NCBI RefSeq assembly: GCF_019925205.1
Contig: NC_083567.1
Location: 16,244,001-16,308,000 of the forward strand
DNA from: Metopolophium dirhodum
Lineage: Eukaryota > Arthropoda > Insecta > Hemiptera > Aphididae
DNA: 64,000 bases
Direction: 5' to 3'
The notes under the pieces: model-generated
Told to the model about the DNA's origin: nothing
The model's input: only the letters and a program-made list of their open reading frames with translations
The model's database searches: none
Shown: piece after piece, positions 33,994-46,000 of the stretch
How the letters are laid out: every line of letters starts with the position of its first letter
How positions within the stretch are numbered: position 1 is the stretch's first letter
Program-made: the position numbers and the translations under genes

Positions 33994-35700
33994 TAGTGTT
34001 ATCAAGTTGAAGAAGCAGTTGATTGTTGACAATTTGACATTTAACATTAACTGTGGTAGGTATTATGATTGGAAGTAAAAGTAATTAGCAGGGCTGTGAA
34101 TTTAATGCAATGAAAAAGTGTTAAATATTTGCCTTTATGTATGCACAAAAAACAGGCAAATATATATGCACTGAAATATTCAAAAATATGCACTTAAAAT
34201 TCAAAAAAATACTGAATGAAAACGTTTTTATTAAAATTGTTTTAAATTAATAAATTATAATTCAAATTGGTTTACAAAAAAAATTCTTTATTTACACACT
34301 TGGTAGGTAGGTATGTAAGTAGGTAACAGATGAACCGAAAATATAAAAACATTTTAAGAAAATAAGCATAAATACGAAGAAATCATGAAAACATGCAATT
34401 ATATTAACTAACCAAAAAAAAAACGCATATTGGTAACGGTGTTGTAATAATAGTGATCTCTCAAAAAAATACGTACTAATAGTTCAAACAAATCATAAAA
34501 GCCAACTGTAATAATTATTAATTGATGAAAAAGTATATTGAAAAGCATTATTATTATAAATGAAACAAAACTATGAACTATGGACCGTGACATAATATAG
34601 GTATTTCTATATTTTTATCTCCATAATTTCTGTTAAAATATTAGGAAAATGTATTAATACCGTAAAAGTGCTAAATTTGAGCTATTACTTAAAATATTAT
34701 ATTCATAACAAATTATCATAGAAGGTTAGGTACTGTTATTCCACATACTTATTATAGTTTAATTTAACTACAACTTTCTAGTAGAGTCTGATAAAATTTG
34801 GTTCCACGACTTTGATCATACAAACTTTAAATACTAAACTATGGGTCTGAAATTTAGTTTATATAGATGTAAATAATCCAAAACATATATTGCTTCAAAA
34901 TATAAAAATAAAGTGTCTTGTGTTGTAGTAGGTGGGTAACTTTCAAAAAAAAAAAACTAAAAAAATCATACTTGAAATCTATGTATAATATACGTATATT
35001 GTAATAAATGTTCAAATGTTTACTATAGTACATTATAAAAAATTAACTTAAGTTCAATATAATACATTATAACAGGTGTTCAAATAAACATTTCATACCA
35101 AAAATTTTGTTAATTCACACAGTCTCTCTTCAATTTTAAATTTTTCTTCAAATTATCTACAAAATATAAATGTTTAGTAAATTGGAAGACTTGATTAAGT
35201 ATTTAATCATTTATCTAAAAGAGATGTGCCGGGTCACCACATTACTATATCGAGAGGCCATGGTACAAGTGTCGTCCATAAATATCATAACATATATTAT
35301 ATTAGAAATACAAACTTAATATTTCACTAACAGTAAATATTATAAAAAAATATTACGAAATGTACTATACTCATATTATATTATGATTGTATTAGTTACA
35401 AACTCTTGAATTAAGAGTTATGTTTGAGGATTTAATTAATTTCCTATAAGGAAATGCCTCAAGGTTGCCTCAGTAAGTCGTTAGTAAGTATGGTAGTTAA
35501 AGTGCCGTCCACCAATAAAGTACCCGAAAAAAAAACGATTAATTCGAATATAGAAGGTACTTATATCATATACTTTTATCAAAGTATGATTGTGTTAACC
35601 ACAGTCTTGTGTAAATTATATTGTCTTTTTTTTTTTTTTCCGTATCGTTTATTAATGTTTAATAAAAACGTTAATACATGCACATTCTTAACACATAACT
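33994..35700. other. AT-rich filler within the element
   Basis: No transposase or other gene recognised. CAGGGCTGTGAATTTAATGC at about 34089 looks like a hAT-type end, but no matching opposite end was found. The open frames at 34408-34593 (minus) and 35454-35702 (plus) lack support. Confidence 0.4.
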
Positions 35701-35734
35701 AATTATGGTTGCTTCACCTTGAAAATAAACATTA

Positions 35735-35782
35735 ATACAATAGGTACAATACAATGCAATACAATGCGATACAATAAATAAT
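35735..35782 (-). repeat. Simple-repeat 3' tail of the LINE copy
   Basis: Plus-strand ATACAATAGG, TACAATACAATGCAATACAA, TGCGATACAATAAATAATAA just after the LINE stop codon. On the LINE strand this is a TTGTAT/TGCAT pentamer-like tail, typical of LINEs that end in a short repeat rather than poly(A). Confidence 0.5.
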
Positions 35783-35786
35783 AAAG

Positions 35787-36659
35787 TCAGTCAGTTGGAG
35801 CGGCTGCCACTGCATTCGCTCTTCGTTCGGTCTCAGCTATCCTTTCATCATGCTCCTTGCAGCTTAAAATGTTGTCAACCTTGTCATAAAAGGACTGAGT
35901 GGCACGTTGGGAGGCAGCCCGTAGCCGGTCGTTCTCGCTGAACGGGACATCAGAGGGTCCGCACAACAAATCCTGGACGTCTCTCGGGGTTATATTTCGG
36001 TTACCAACAAACATCTTCACTGGCAGCCGAAGCGGATCCTAGTAAGCACAATCAAATATCGTGTGTTCCGCAGTGTCCTCAGGGTGTTGGCAGTACAGGC
36101 AAGCCGCATCAGGGGCGCGCTTCATCCTGTGTAGGTAGTACCTGAAACACCTGTGTCCCGTAAGGGCCTGCGTTACATGAAACGTGAGGTCTTTGGGGCA
36201 TCTTTTCGTCCATCTTATCAGGTCCGGAAGAATCGTGCGCGTCCAGGCTCCTCTAACGCCACGACTCCATCTGTTCGACCAGGCAGCAAGCAAGATGTCT
36301 TGCTCTGCTCTCCGGATCTCATCCTTTGAATCAGCTCTGTCCGGATCGTCAAGTTTACTTCGGACTCTTTTGTGTTCCGAAGCAAGAAGATCACCCGGAG
36401 GAGTTCCCGCCAGGAATAAGGCTGCCTCAGCCGAGACTGTGCGGTACGCCCTCGTGACTCTGAGAGCCGCAATCCTCTGTGCCCGGATCATAAGGTTTCG
36501 ACAGATAGCGTACTTGCATGCTCTTTCCACCCACGTTGGACAGGCGTACAGCAGTCTGCTGTTCACCACAGACATTAGCATCGTTCTCTTAAACTGTGAG
36601 GGTCCTCCAAGGTTGGGCATGAGCCGTCCTATAGCCAGCGCTGCCTGGGACGCCTTCCC
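35787..36659 (-). pseudogene. 5'-truncated non-LTR retrotransposon (R1/Jockey-like), C-terminal part
   Basis: Minus-strand frame begins GKASQAALAIGRLMPNLGGP and SQFKRTMLMSVVNSRLLYAC, the thumb-proximal part of LINE reverse transcriptases, and runs to DLTFHVTQALTGHRCFRYYL and a C-terminal zinc-knuckle CLYCQHPEDTAEHTIFDC. An in-frame TAG at 36039-36041 interrupts it just after FDCAY, and the same frame continues as DPLRLPVKMFVGNRNITPRD to a normal stop at 35787, so one nonsense change is the main lesion. GC content is far above the surroundings, suggesting a fairly recent insertion. The 3' side (35700-35780) carries a degenerate ATACAATGCA-type tail. The catalytic domain is missing, as usual for 5'-truncated copies. 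Confidence 0.8.
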
Positions 36660-36852
36660 CGAAAAATTATATTGTCTTAGGTTTTCCCAATCTAATAATA
36701 AAAAATACTGAAAATTAATGAAATCACAAATATTAGTACAATAGAGAGACTGTGCATTGATTTACAAATTTGTCTTAAATTTACTTTTTGCATAGAGAAT
36801 ATGAAGGTGGGCTGGGCTTTTAATATCAGAGTATGGGGCCCAGACCCACACT

Positions 36853-37226
36853 GTTTACACGAGTGAGCTGGGTGGCTCCATCATAGATAATAAAGATATA
36901 ACATAATGGTCTCATCAGCGGTCTTCGAGGGGAACAATTGAGGCCAAATAAAGTATACCTATGTCGAGTATCGACTATCAATATAAAGGAATCTCAATTG
37001 CCTTCGCGGGAACGCACCTCAAATGTATTTACATAGGCGTGGATTATCCATATCTTTATTATCTATGGGCTTCATCCATAACATGGATTAAGGTGTCAAC
37101 AATCTAAGGATCAACTTGATAATCAAACACATAAGTTCAGCAACCTGCAAATCAGGATCTTTTTATTCAAAGTGTCCTAATAAGTCATAAGAAAATTAGT
37201 TAGGTAAACCTATGGTTAGTTGAAGC
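36853..37226 (-). repeat. Right terminal inverted repeat of the 3.8-kb element
   Basis: 374 bp, inverse complement of 33464-33850. Includes GTTTACACGAGTGAGCTGGG at the inner and GGTTAGTTGAAGC at the outer end. Confidence 0.75.
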
Positions 37227-37352
37227 TATGGTAATGATAGACGACTACCATCACCGGTCGTGAGCTTTGCGATGATCTTTTCCTACTAACTATCAAGGTA
37301 TTCGATATTGTAAACATAACAATGAAAGAAAATATTTAAATATTATTAATTT

Positions 37353-37374
37353 GGTTAGGTTAGGTTAGGTTAGG
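37353..37374 (+). repeat. Short interstitial (TTAGG)n telomere-type run
   Basis: GGTTA repeated over 22 bases (about 4.4 units of TTAGG, the usual insect telomere repeat). It lies about 490 bp before the large satellite and about 130 bp after the inverted-repeat element. Too short to be a functional telomere. Confidence 0.75.
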
Positions 37375-37844
37375 ATAGGGCAGGAAATTAGATGTTCACT
37401 AATTATCATAGTTTTTAACACGGTCTTAAAGACTGTCAGCAAGAGTTGTACCAGTATAGTTATCAAAAACTTAAATACAGCCAACAATAAATAATGATTT
37501 TTTTACCACAACAAATTATAAAATGTATTTTAAAATATAACAAAATATTATTTTATTAGGGTTTTATAAAATTTGCAATACTTATGAGTTTTTGTAAATA
37601 GAATATGTATAAAATCTATAGTTTTAATTTAATATATGGTTTTGTGTTTTAATATCCTATTGTCAAAGAATTCTCAGCGTTTCCTTTCCACATTTTTTAC
37701 ATTGTACTAAATCTAATTTTTTTCCGCACATATTTACAAAGACTAAAACAGATATCTGACTATGTTTTAATTTGCATTTAGACTTTATAGTTTGTAATTT
37801 AATATTGACTGTAGACCCACCAAACAAAAAAAAAAAACATAAAA
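37375..37844. other. Sequence between the TTAGG run and the satellite
   Basis: AT-rich. Pieces such as TTTCCTTTCCACATTTTTTA may be eroded satellite, but I cannot align them convincingly. An A12 run precedes the first clear monomer. Confidence 0.4.
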
Positions 37845-37962
37845 AGTTTTTCTGTTTAATATTCTGGGCATTTTAGTTTGAACTTTGAAATGTATTTTTC
37901 TTCCGTAAAATTTATTCAAAATTTTTTTTTTGGTTTCCTAAAATGCATTTGCCTGCGGGCGC

Positions 37963-40082
37963 CAACACCTTCCTTCAATTTTTTTTTTAGTAATGTAACT
38001 AGTTGAATATTTTGTATTGACTTGAAAATTGAAAACTTGGTGCCCTATGAATAATCATTCTTTAATGAACTAAATATTTTAAATAGTTTTTTCTGTTTAA
38101 TATTCTGGGCATTTTAGTTTGAACTTTGAAATGTATTTTTCTTCCGTAAAATGTATTTAAAATTTTTTTTTTGGTTTCCTAAAATGCATTTGCCTGCGGG
38201 CGCTAACACCCTTCTTCAATTTTTGTTTTATGATTTAACCTCTAGCCAAATTTTTTAAACATTGACTATCGGGTACCCTTGAATAATCCTTATCTTTAAT
38301 GAACTAAATATTTTAAATAGTTTTTTCTGTTTAATATTCTGGGCATTTTAGTTTGAACTTTGAAATGTATTTTTCTTCCGTAAAATGTATTTAAAATTTT
38401 TTTTTTGGTTTCCTAAAATGCATTTGCCTGCGGGCGCTAACACCCTTCTTCAATTTTTGTTTTATGATTTAACCTCTAGCCAAATTTTTTAAACATTGAC
38501 AATCGGGTACCTCTTGAATAATCCTTGTTTAATGAAATAAATATTGTAAAAAGTTTTTCTGTTTAATATTCTGGGCATTTTAGTTTGAACTTTGAAATGT
38601 ATTTTTCTTCCGTAAAATTTATTCAAAATTTTTTTTTTGGTTTCCTAAAATGCATTTGCCTGCGGGCGCCAACACCTTCCTTCAATTTTTTTTTAGTAAT
38701 GTAACTAGTTGAATATTTTGTATTGACTTGAAAATTGAAAACTTGGTGCCCTATGAATAATCATTCTTTAATGAACTAAATATTTTGAATAGTATTTTCT
38801 GTTAAGATTCTGGGCATTTTAGTTTGTACTTTGTAATGTGTATTCCTACAGTTAAATATTTTCAAAATTGTTTTTTGGTTTCCTAAAATGCATTTGCCTG
38901 CGGGTGCCAACACCTTCCTTCAATTTTTGTTTTATGATTTAACCTCTAGTCAAATTTTTTAAACATTGACAATCGGGTACCTCTTGAATAATCCTTGTTT
39001 AATGAAATAAATATTGTAAAAAGTTTTTCTGTTTAATATTCTGGGCATTTTAGTTTGAACATTGAAATGTATTTTTCTTCCGTAAAATTTATTCAAAATT
39101 TTTTTTTTGGTTTCCTAAAATGCATTTGCCTGCGGGCGCCAACACCTTCCTTCAATTTTTTTTTTAGTAATGTAACTAGTTGAATATTTTGTATTGACTT
39201 GAAAATTGAAAACTTGGTGCCCTATGAATAATCATTCTTTAATGAACTAAATATTTTGAATAGTATTTTCTGTTAAGATTCTGGGCATTTTAGTTTGTAC
39301 TTTGTAATGTGTATTCCTACAGTTAAATATTTTCAAAATTTTTTTTTGGTTTCCTAAAATGCATTTGCCTGCGGGCGCCAACACCTTCCTTCAATTTTTG
39401 TTTTATGATTTAACCTCTAGCCAAATTTTTTAAACATTGACAATCGGGTACCTCTTGAATAATCCTTGTTTAATGAAATAAATATTGTAAAAAGTTTTTC
39501 TGTTTAATATTCTGGGCATTTTAGTTTGAACATTGAAATGTATTTTTCTTCCGTAAAATTTATTCAAAATTTTTTTTTTGGTTTCCTAAAATGCATTTGC
39601 CTGCGGGCGCCAACACCTTCCTTCAATTTTTTTTTTAGTAATGTAACTAGTTGAATATTTTGTATTGACTTGAAAATTGAAAACTTGGTGCCCTATGAAT
39701 AATCATTCTTTAATGAACTAAATATTTTGAATAGTATTTTCTGTTAAGATTCTGGGCATTTTAGTTTGTACTTTGTAATGTGTATTCCTACAGTTAAATA
39801 TTTTCAAAATTTTTTTTTGGTTTCCTAAAATGCATTTGCCTGCGGGCGCCAACACCTTCCTTCAATTTTTGTTTTATGATTTAACCTCTAGCCAAATTTT
39901 TTAAACATTGACAATCGGGTACCTCTTGAATAATCCTTGTTTAATGAAATAAATATTGTAAAAAGTTTTTCTGTTTAATATTCTGGGCATTTTAGTTTGA
40001 ACATTGAAATGTATTTTTCTTCCGTAAAATTTATTCAAAATTTTTTTTTTGGTTTCCTAAAATGCATTTGCCTGCGGGCGCC
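37963..40082 (+). repeat. Higher-order block 1, nine monomers
   Basis: Measured between equivalent AACACCTTCC/AACACTTCC sites: 2120 bases. Order A, B', B, then three A-B dimers. The following blocks start at 40083 (2119), 42202 (1648), 43850 (2119), 45969 (2120), 48089 (3061), 51150 (2590), 53740 (1648) and 55388 (partial). Confidence 0.85.
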
Positions 40083-43000
40083 AACACTTCCTTCAATTTT
40101 TTTTTTAGTAATGTAACTAGTTGAATATTTTGTATTGACTTGAAAATTGAAAACTTGGTGCCCTATGAATAATCATTCTTTAATGAACTAAATATTTTAA
40201 ATAGTTTTTTCTGTTTAATATTCTGGGCATTTTAGTTTGAACTTTGAAATGTATTTTTCTTCCGTAAAATGTATTTAAAATTTTTTTTTTGGTTTCCTAA
40301 AATGCATTTGCCTGCGGGCGCTAACACCCTTCTTCAATTTTTGTTTTATGATTTAACCTCTAGCCAAATTTTTTAAACATTGACTATCGGGTACCCTTGA
40401 ATAATCCTTATCTTTAATGAACTAAATATTTTAAATAGTTTTTTCTGTTTAATATTCTGGGCATTTTAGTTTGAACTTTGAAATGTATTTTTCTTCCGTA
40501 AAATGTATTTAAAATTTTTTTTTTGGTTTCCTAAAATGCATTTGCCTGCGGGCGCTAACACCCTTCTTCAATTTTTGTTTTATGATTTAACCTCTAGCCA
40601 AATTTTTTAAACATTGACAATCGGGTACCTCTTGAATAATCCTTGTTTAATGAAATAAATATTGTAAAAAGTTTTTCTGTTTAATATTCTGGGCATTTTA
40701 GTTTGAACTTTGAAATGTATTTTTCTTCCGTAAAATTTATTCAAAATTTTTTTTTTGGTTTCCTAAAATGCATTTGCCTGCGGGCGCCAACACCTTCCTT
40801 CAATTTTTTTTTTAGTAATGTAACTAGTTGAATATTTTGTATTGACTTGAAAATTGAAAACTTGGTGCCCTATGAATAATCATTCTTTAATGAACTAAAT
40901 ATTTTGAATAGTATTTTCTGTTAAGATTCTGGGCATTTTAGTTTGTACTTTGTAATGTGTATTCCTACAGTTAAATATTTTCAAAATTGTTTTTTGGTTT
41001 CCTAAAATGCATTTGCCTGCGGGTGCCAACACCTTCCTTCAATTTTTGTTTTATGATTTAACCTCTAGTCAAATTTTTTAAACATTGACAATCGGGTACC
41101 TCTTGAATAATCCTTGTTTAATGAAATAAATATTGTAAAAAGTTTTTCTGTTTAATATTCTGGGCATTTTAGTTTGAACATTGAAATGTATTTTTCTTCC
41201 GTAAAATTTATTCAAAATTTTTTTTTTGGTTTCCTAAAATGCATTTGCCTGCGGGCGCCAACACCTTCCTTCAATTTTTTTTTTAGTAATGTAACTAGTT
41301 GAATATTTTGTATTGACTTGAAAATTGAAAACTTGGTGCCCTATGAATAATCATTCTTTAATGAACTAAATATTTTGAATAGTATTTTCTGTTAAGATTC
41401 TGGGCATTTTAGTTTGTACTTTGTAATGTGTATTCCTACAGTTAAATATTTTCAAAATTTTTTTTTGGTTTCCTAAAATGCATTTGCCTGCGGGCGCCAA
41501 CACCTTCCTTCAATTTTTGTTTTATGATTTAACCTCTAGCCAAATTTTTTAAACATTGACAATCGGGTACCTCTTGAATAATCCTTGTTTAATGAAATAA
41601 ATATTGTAAAAAGTTTTTCTGTTTAATATTCTGGGCATTTTAGTTTGAACATTGAAATGTATTTTTCTTCCGTAAAATTTATTCAAAATTTTTTTTTTGG
41701 TTTCCTAAAATGCATTTGCCTGCGGGCGCCAACACCTTCCTTCAATTTTTTTTTTAGTAATGTAACTAGTTGAATATTTTGTATTGACTTGAAAATTGAA
41801 AACTTGGTGCCCTATGAATAATCATTCTTTAATGAACTAAATATTTTGAATAGTATTTTCTGTTAAGATTCTGGGCATTTTAGTTTGTACTTTGTAATGT
41901 GTATTCCTACAGTTAAATATTTTCAAAATTTTTTTTTGGTTTCCTAAAATGCATTTGCCTGCGGGCGCCAACACCTTCCTTCAATTTTTGTTTTATGATT
42001 TAACCTCTAGCCAAATTTTTTAAACATTGACAATCGGGTACCTCTTGAATAATCCTTGTTTAATGAAATAAATATTGTAAAAAGTTTTTCTGTTTAATAT
42101 TCTGGGCATTTTAGTTTGAACATTGAAATGTATTTTTCTTCCGTAAAATTTATTCAAAATTTTTTTTTTGGTTTCCTAAAATGCATTTGCCTGCGGGCGC
42201 CAACACTTCCTTCAATTTTTTTTTTAGTAATGTAACTAGTTGAATATTTTGTATTGACTTGAAAATTGAAAACTTGGTGCCCTATGAATAATCATTCTTT
42301 AATGAACTAAATATTTTAAATAGTTTTTTCTGTTTAATATTCTGGGCATTTTAGTTTGAACTTTGAAATGTATTTTTCTTCCGTAAAATGTATTTAAAAT
42401 TTTTTTTTTGGTTTCCTAAAATGCATTTGCCTGCGGGCGCTAACACCCTTCTTCAATTTTTGTTTTATGATTTAACCTCTAGCCAAATTTTTTAAACATT
42501 GACTATCGGGTACCCTTGAATAATCCTTATCTTTAATGAACTAAATATTTTAAATAGTTTTTTCTGTTTAATATTCTGGGCATTTTAGTTTGAACTTTGA
42601 AATGTATTTTTCTTCCGTAAAATGTATTCAAAATTTTTTTTTTGGTTTCCTAAAATGCATTTGCCTGCAGGCGCTAACACCCTTCTTCAATTTTTGTTTT
42701 ATGATTTAACCTCTAGCCAAATTTTTTAAACATTGACAATCGGGTACCTCTTGAATAATCCTTGTTTAATGAAATAAATATTGTAAAAAGTTTTTCTGTT
42801 TAATATTCTGGGCATTTTAGTTTGAACTTTGAAATGTATTTTTCTTCCGTAAAATTTATTCAAAATTTTTTTTTTGGTTTCCTAAAATGCATTTGCCTGC
42901 GGGCGCCAACACCTTCCTTCAATTTTTTTTTTAGTAATGTAACTAGTTGAATATTTTGTATTGACTTGAAAATTGAAAACTTGGTGCCCTATGAATAATC

Positions 43001-46000
43001 ATTCTTTAATGAACTAAATATTTTGAATAGTATTTTCTGTTAAGATTCTGGGCATTTTAGTTTGTACTTTGTAATGTGTATTCCTACAGTTAAATATTTT
43101 CAAAATTTTTTTTTGGTTTCCTAAAATGCATTTGCCTGCGGGCGCCAACACCTTCCTTCAATTTTTGTTTTATGATTTAACCTCTAGCCAAATTTTTTAA
43201 ACATTGACAATCGGGTACCTCTTGAATAATCCTTGTTTAATGAAATAAATATTGTAAAAAGTTTTTCTGTTTAATATTCTGGGCATTTTAGTTTGAACAT
43301 TGAAATGTATTTTTCTTCCGTAAAATTTATTCAAAATTTTTTTTTTGGTTTCCTAAAATGCATTTGCCTGCGGGCGCCAACACCTTCCTTCAATTTTTTT
43401 TTTAGTAATGTAACTAGTTGAATATTTTGTATTGACTTGAAAATTGAAAACTTGGTGCCCTATGAATAATCATTCTTTAATGAACTAAATATTTTGAATA
43501 GTATTTTCTGTTAAGATTCTGGGCATTTTAGTTTGTACTTTGTAATGTGTATTCCTACAGTTAAATATTTTCAAAATTTTTTTTTGGTTTCCTAAAATGC
43601 ATTTGCCTGCGGGCGCCAACACCTTCCTTCAATTTTTGTTTTATGATTTAACCTCTAGCCAAATTTTTTAAACATTGACAATCGGGTACCTCTTGAATAA
43701 TCCTTGTTTAATGAAATAAATATTGTAAAAAGTTTTTCTGTTTAATATTCTGGGCATTTTAGTTTGAACATTGAAATGTATTTTTCTTCCGTAAAATTTA
43801 TTCAAAATTTTTTTTTTGGTTTCCTAAAATGCATTTGCCTGCGGGCGCCAACACTTCCTTCAATTTTTTTTTTAGTAATGTAACTAGTTGAATATTTTGT
43901 ATTGACTTGAAAATTGAAAACTTGGTGCCCTATGAATAATCATTCTTTAATGAACTAAATATTTTAAATAGTTTTTTCTGTTTAATATTCTGGGCATTTT
44001 AGTTTGAACTTTGAAATGTATTTTTCTTCCGTAAAATGTATTTAAAATTTTTTTTTTGGTTTCCTAAAATGCATTTGCCTGCGGGCGCTAACACCCTTCT
44101 TCAATTTTTGTTTTATGATTTAACCTCTAGCCAAATTTTTTAAACATTGACTATCGGGTACCCTTGAATAATCCTTATCTTTAATGAACTAAATATTTTA
44201 AATAGTTTTTTCTGTTTAATATTCTGGGCATTTTAGTTTGAACTTTGAAATGTATTTTTCTTCCGTAAAATGTATTCAAAATTTTTTTTTTGGTTTCCTA
44301 AAATGCATTTGCCTGCAGGCGCTAACACCCTTCTTCAATTTTTGTTTTATGATTTAACCTCTAGCCAAATTTTTTAAACATTGACAATCGGGTACCTCTT
44401 GAATAATCCTTGTTTAATGAAATAAATATTGTAAAAAGTTTTTCTGTTTAATATTCTGGGCATTTTAGTTTGAACTTTGAAATGTATTTTTCTTCCGTAA
44501 AATTTATTCAAAATTTTTTTTTTGGTTTCCTAAAATGCATTTGCCTGCGGGCGCCAACACCTTCCTTCAATTTTTTTTTTAGTAATGTAACTAGTTGAAT
44601 ATTTTGTATTGACTTGAAAATTGAAAACTTGGTGCCCTATGAATAATCATTCTCTAATGAACTAAATATTTTGAATAGTATTTTCTGTTAAGATTCTGGG
44701 CATTTTAGTTTGTACTTTGTAATGTGTATTCCTACAGTTAAATATTTTCAAAATTGTTTTTTGGTTTCCTAAAATGCATTTGCCTGCGGGTGCCAACACC
44801 TTCCTTCAATTTTTGTTTTATGATTTAACCTCTAGCCAAATTTTTTAAACATTGACAATCGGGTACCTCTTGAATAATCCTTGTTTAATGAAATAAATAT
44901 TGTAAAAAGTTTTTCTGTTTAATATTCTGGGCATTTTAGTTTGAACATTGAAATGTATTTTTCTTCCGTAAAATTTATTCAAAATTTTTTTTTTGGTTTC
45001 CTAAAATGCATTTGCCTGCGGGCGCCAACACCTTCCTTCAATTTTTTTTTTAGTAATGTAACTAGTTGAATATTTTGTATTGACTTGAAAATTGAAAACT
45101 TGGTGCCCTATGAATAATCATTCTTTAATGAACTAAATATTTTGAATAGTATTTTCTGTTAAGATTCTGGGCATTTTAGTTTGTACTTTGTAATGTGTAT
45201 TCCTACAGTTAAATATTTTCAAAATTTTTTTTTGGTTTCCTAAAATGCATTTGCCTGCGGGCGCCAACACCTTCCTTCAATTTTTGTTTTATGATTTAAC
45301 CTCTAGCCAAATTTTTTAAACATTGACAATCGGGTACCTCTTGAATAATCCTTGTTTAATGAAATAAATATTGTAAAAAGTTTTTCTGTTTAATATTCTG
45401 GGCATTTTAGTTTGAACATTGAAATGTATTTTTCTTCCGTAAAATTTATTCAAAATTTTTTTTTTGGTTTCCTAAAATGCATTTGCCTGCGGGCGCCAAC
45501 ACCTTCCTTCAATTTTTTTTTTAGTAATGTAACTAGTTGAATATTTTGTATTGACTTGAAAATTGAAAACTTGGTGCCCTATGAATAATCATTCTTTAAT
45601 GAACTAAATATTTTGAATAGTATTTTCTGTTAAGATTCTGGGCATTTTAGTTTGTACTTTGTAATGTGTATTCCTACAGTTAAATATTTTCAAAATTTTT
45701 TTTTGGTTTCCTAAAATGCATTTGCCTGCGGGCGCCAACACCTTCCTTCAATTTTTGTTTTATGATTTAACCTCTAGCCAAATTTTTTAAACATTGACAA
45801 TCGGGTACCTCTTGAATAATCCTTGTTTAATGAAATAAATATTGTAAAAAGTTTTTCTGTTTAATATTCTGGGCATTTTAGTTTGAACATTGAAATGTAT
45901 TTTTCTTCCGTAAAATTTATTCAAAATTTTTTTTTTGGTTTCCTAAAATGCATTTGCCTGCGGGCGCCAACACTTCCTTCAATTTTTTTTTTAGTAATGT

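Larger units (their letters stand above)
33464..37226. mobile_element. 3.8-kb element with ~380-bp terminal inverted repeats
   Basis: The left arm (33464-33850) and right arm (36853-37226) are inverse complements along their whole length, with small gaps. Outer ends are GCTTCAACTAACCATAGGTT and AACCTATGGTTAGTTGAAGC; inner ends are GAGCCATACCCAGCTCACTC with GTGTAAAC, and GTTTACACGAGTGAGCTGGG. Arms this long suggest a foldback or long-TIR DNA transposon. No transposase of its own was found inside; the middle holds a small inverted repeat (33861-33993), AT-rich filler and a LINE fragment. No clear target duplication: the left flank reads GACTCTTTG and the right TATGGTAAT. Confidence 0.7.

Noticed and set aside
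34089..34110. CAGGGCTGTGAATTTAATGC as a hAT end
   Set aside because: No matching opposite terminus or target duplication was found within the following 2 kb.
36218..36472. Second minus-strand frame of 84 codons
   Set aside because: Out-of-frame shadow of the same LINE copy; Arg/Ser-rich without motifs.
36184..36711. 175-codon plus-strand open frame
   Set aside because: It is the opposite strand of the LINE fragment, whose minus-strand frame carries clear reverse-transcriptase and zinc-knuckle motifs.
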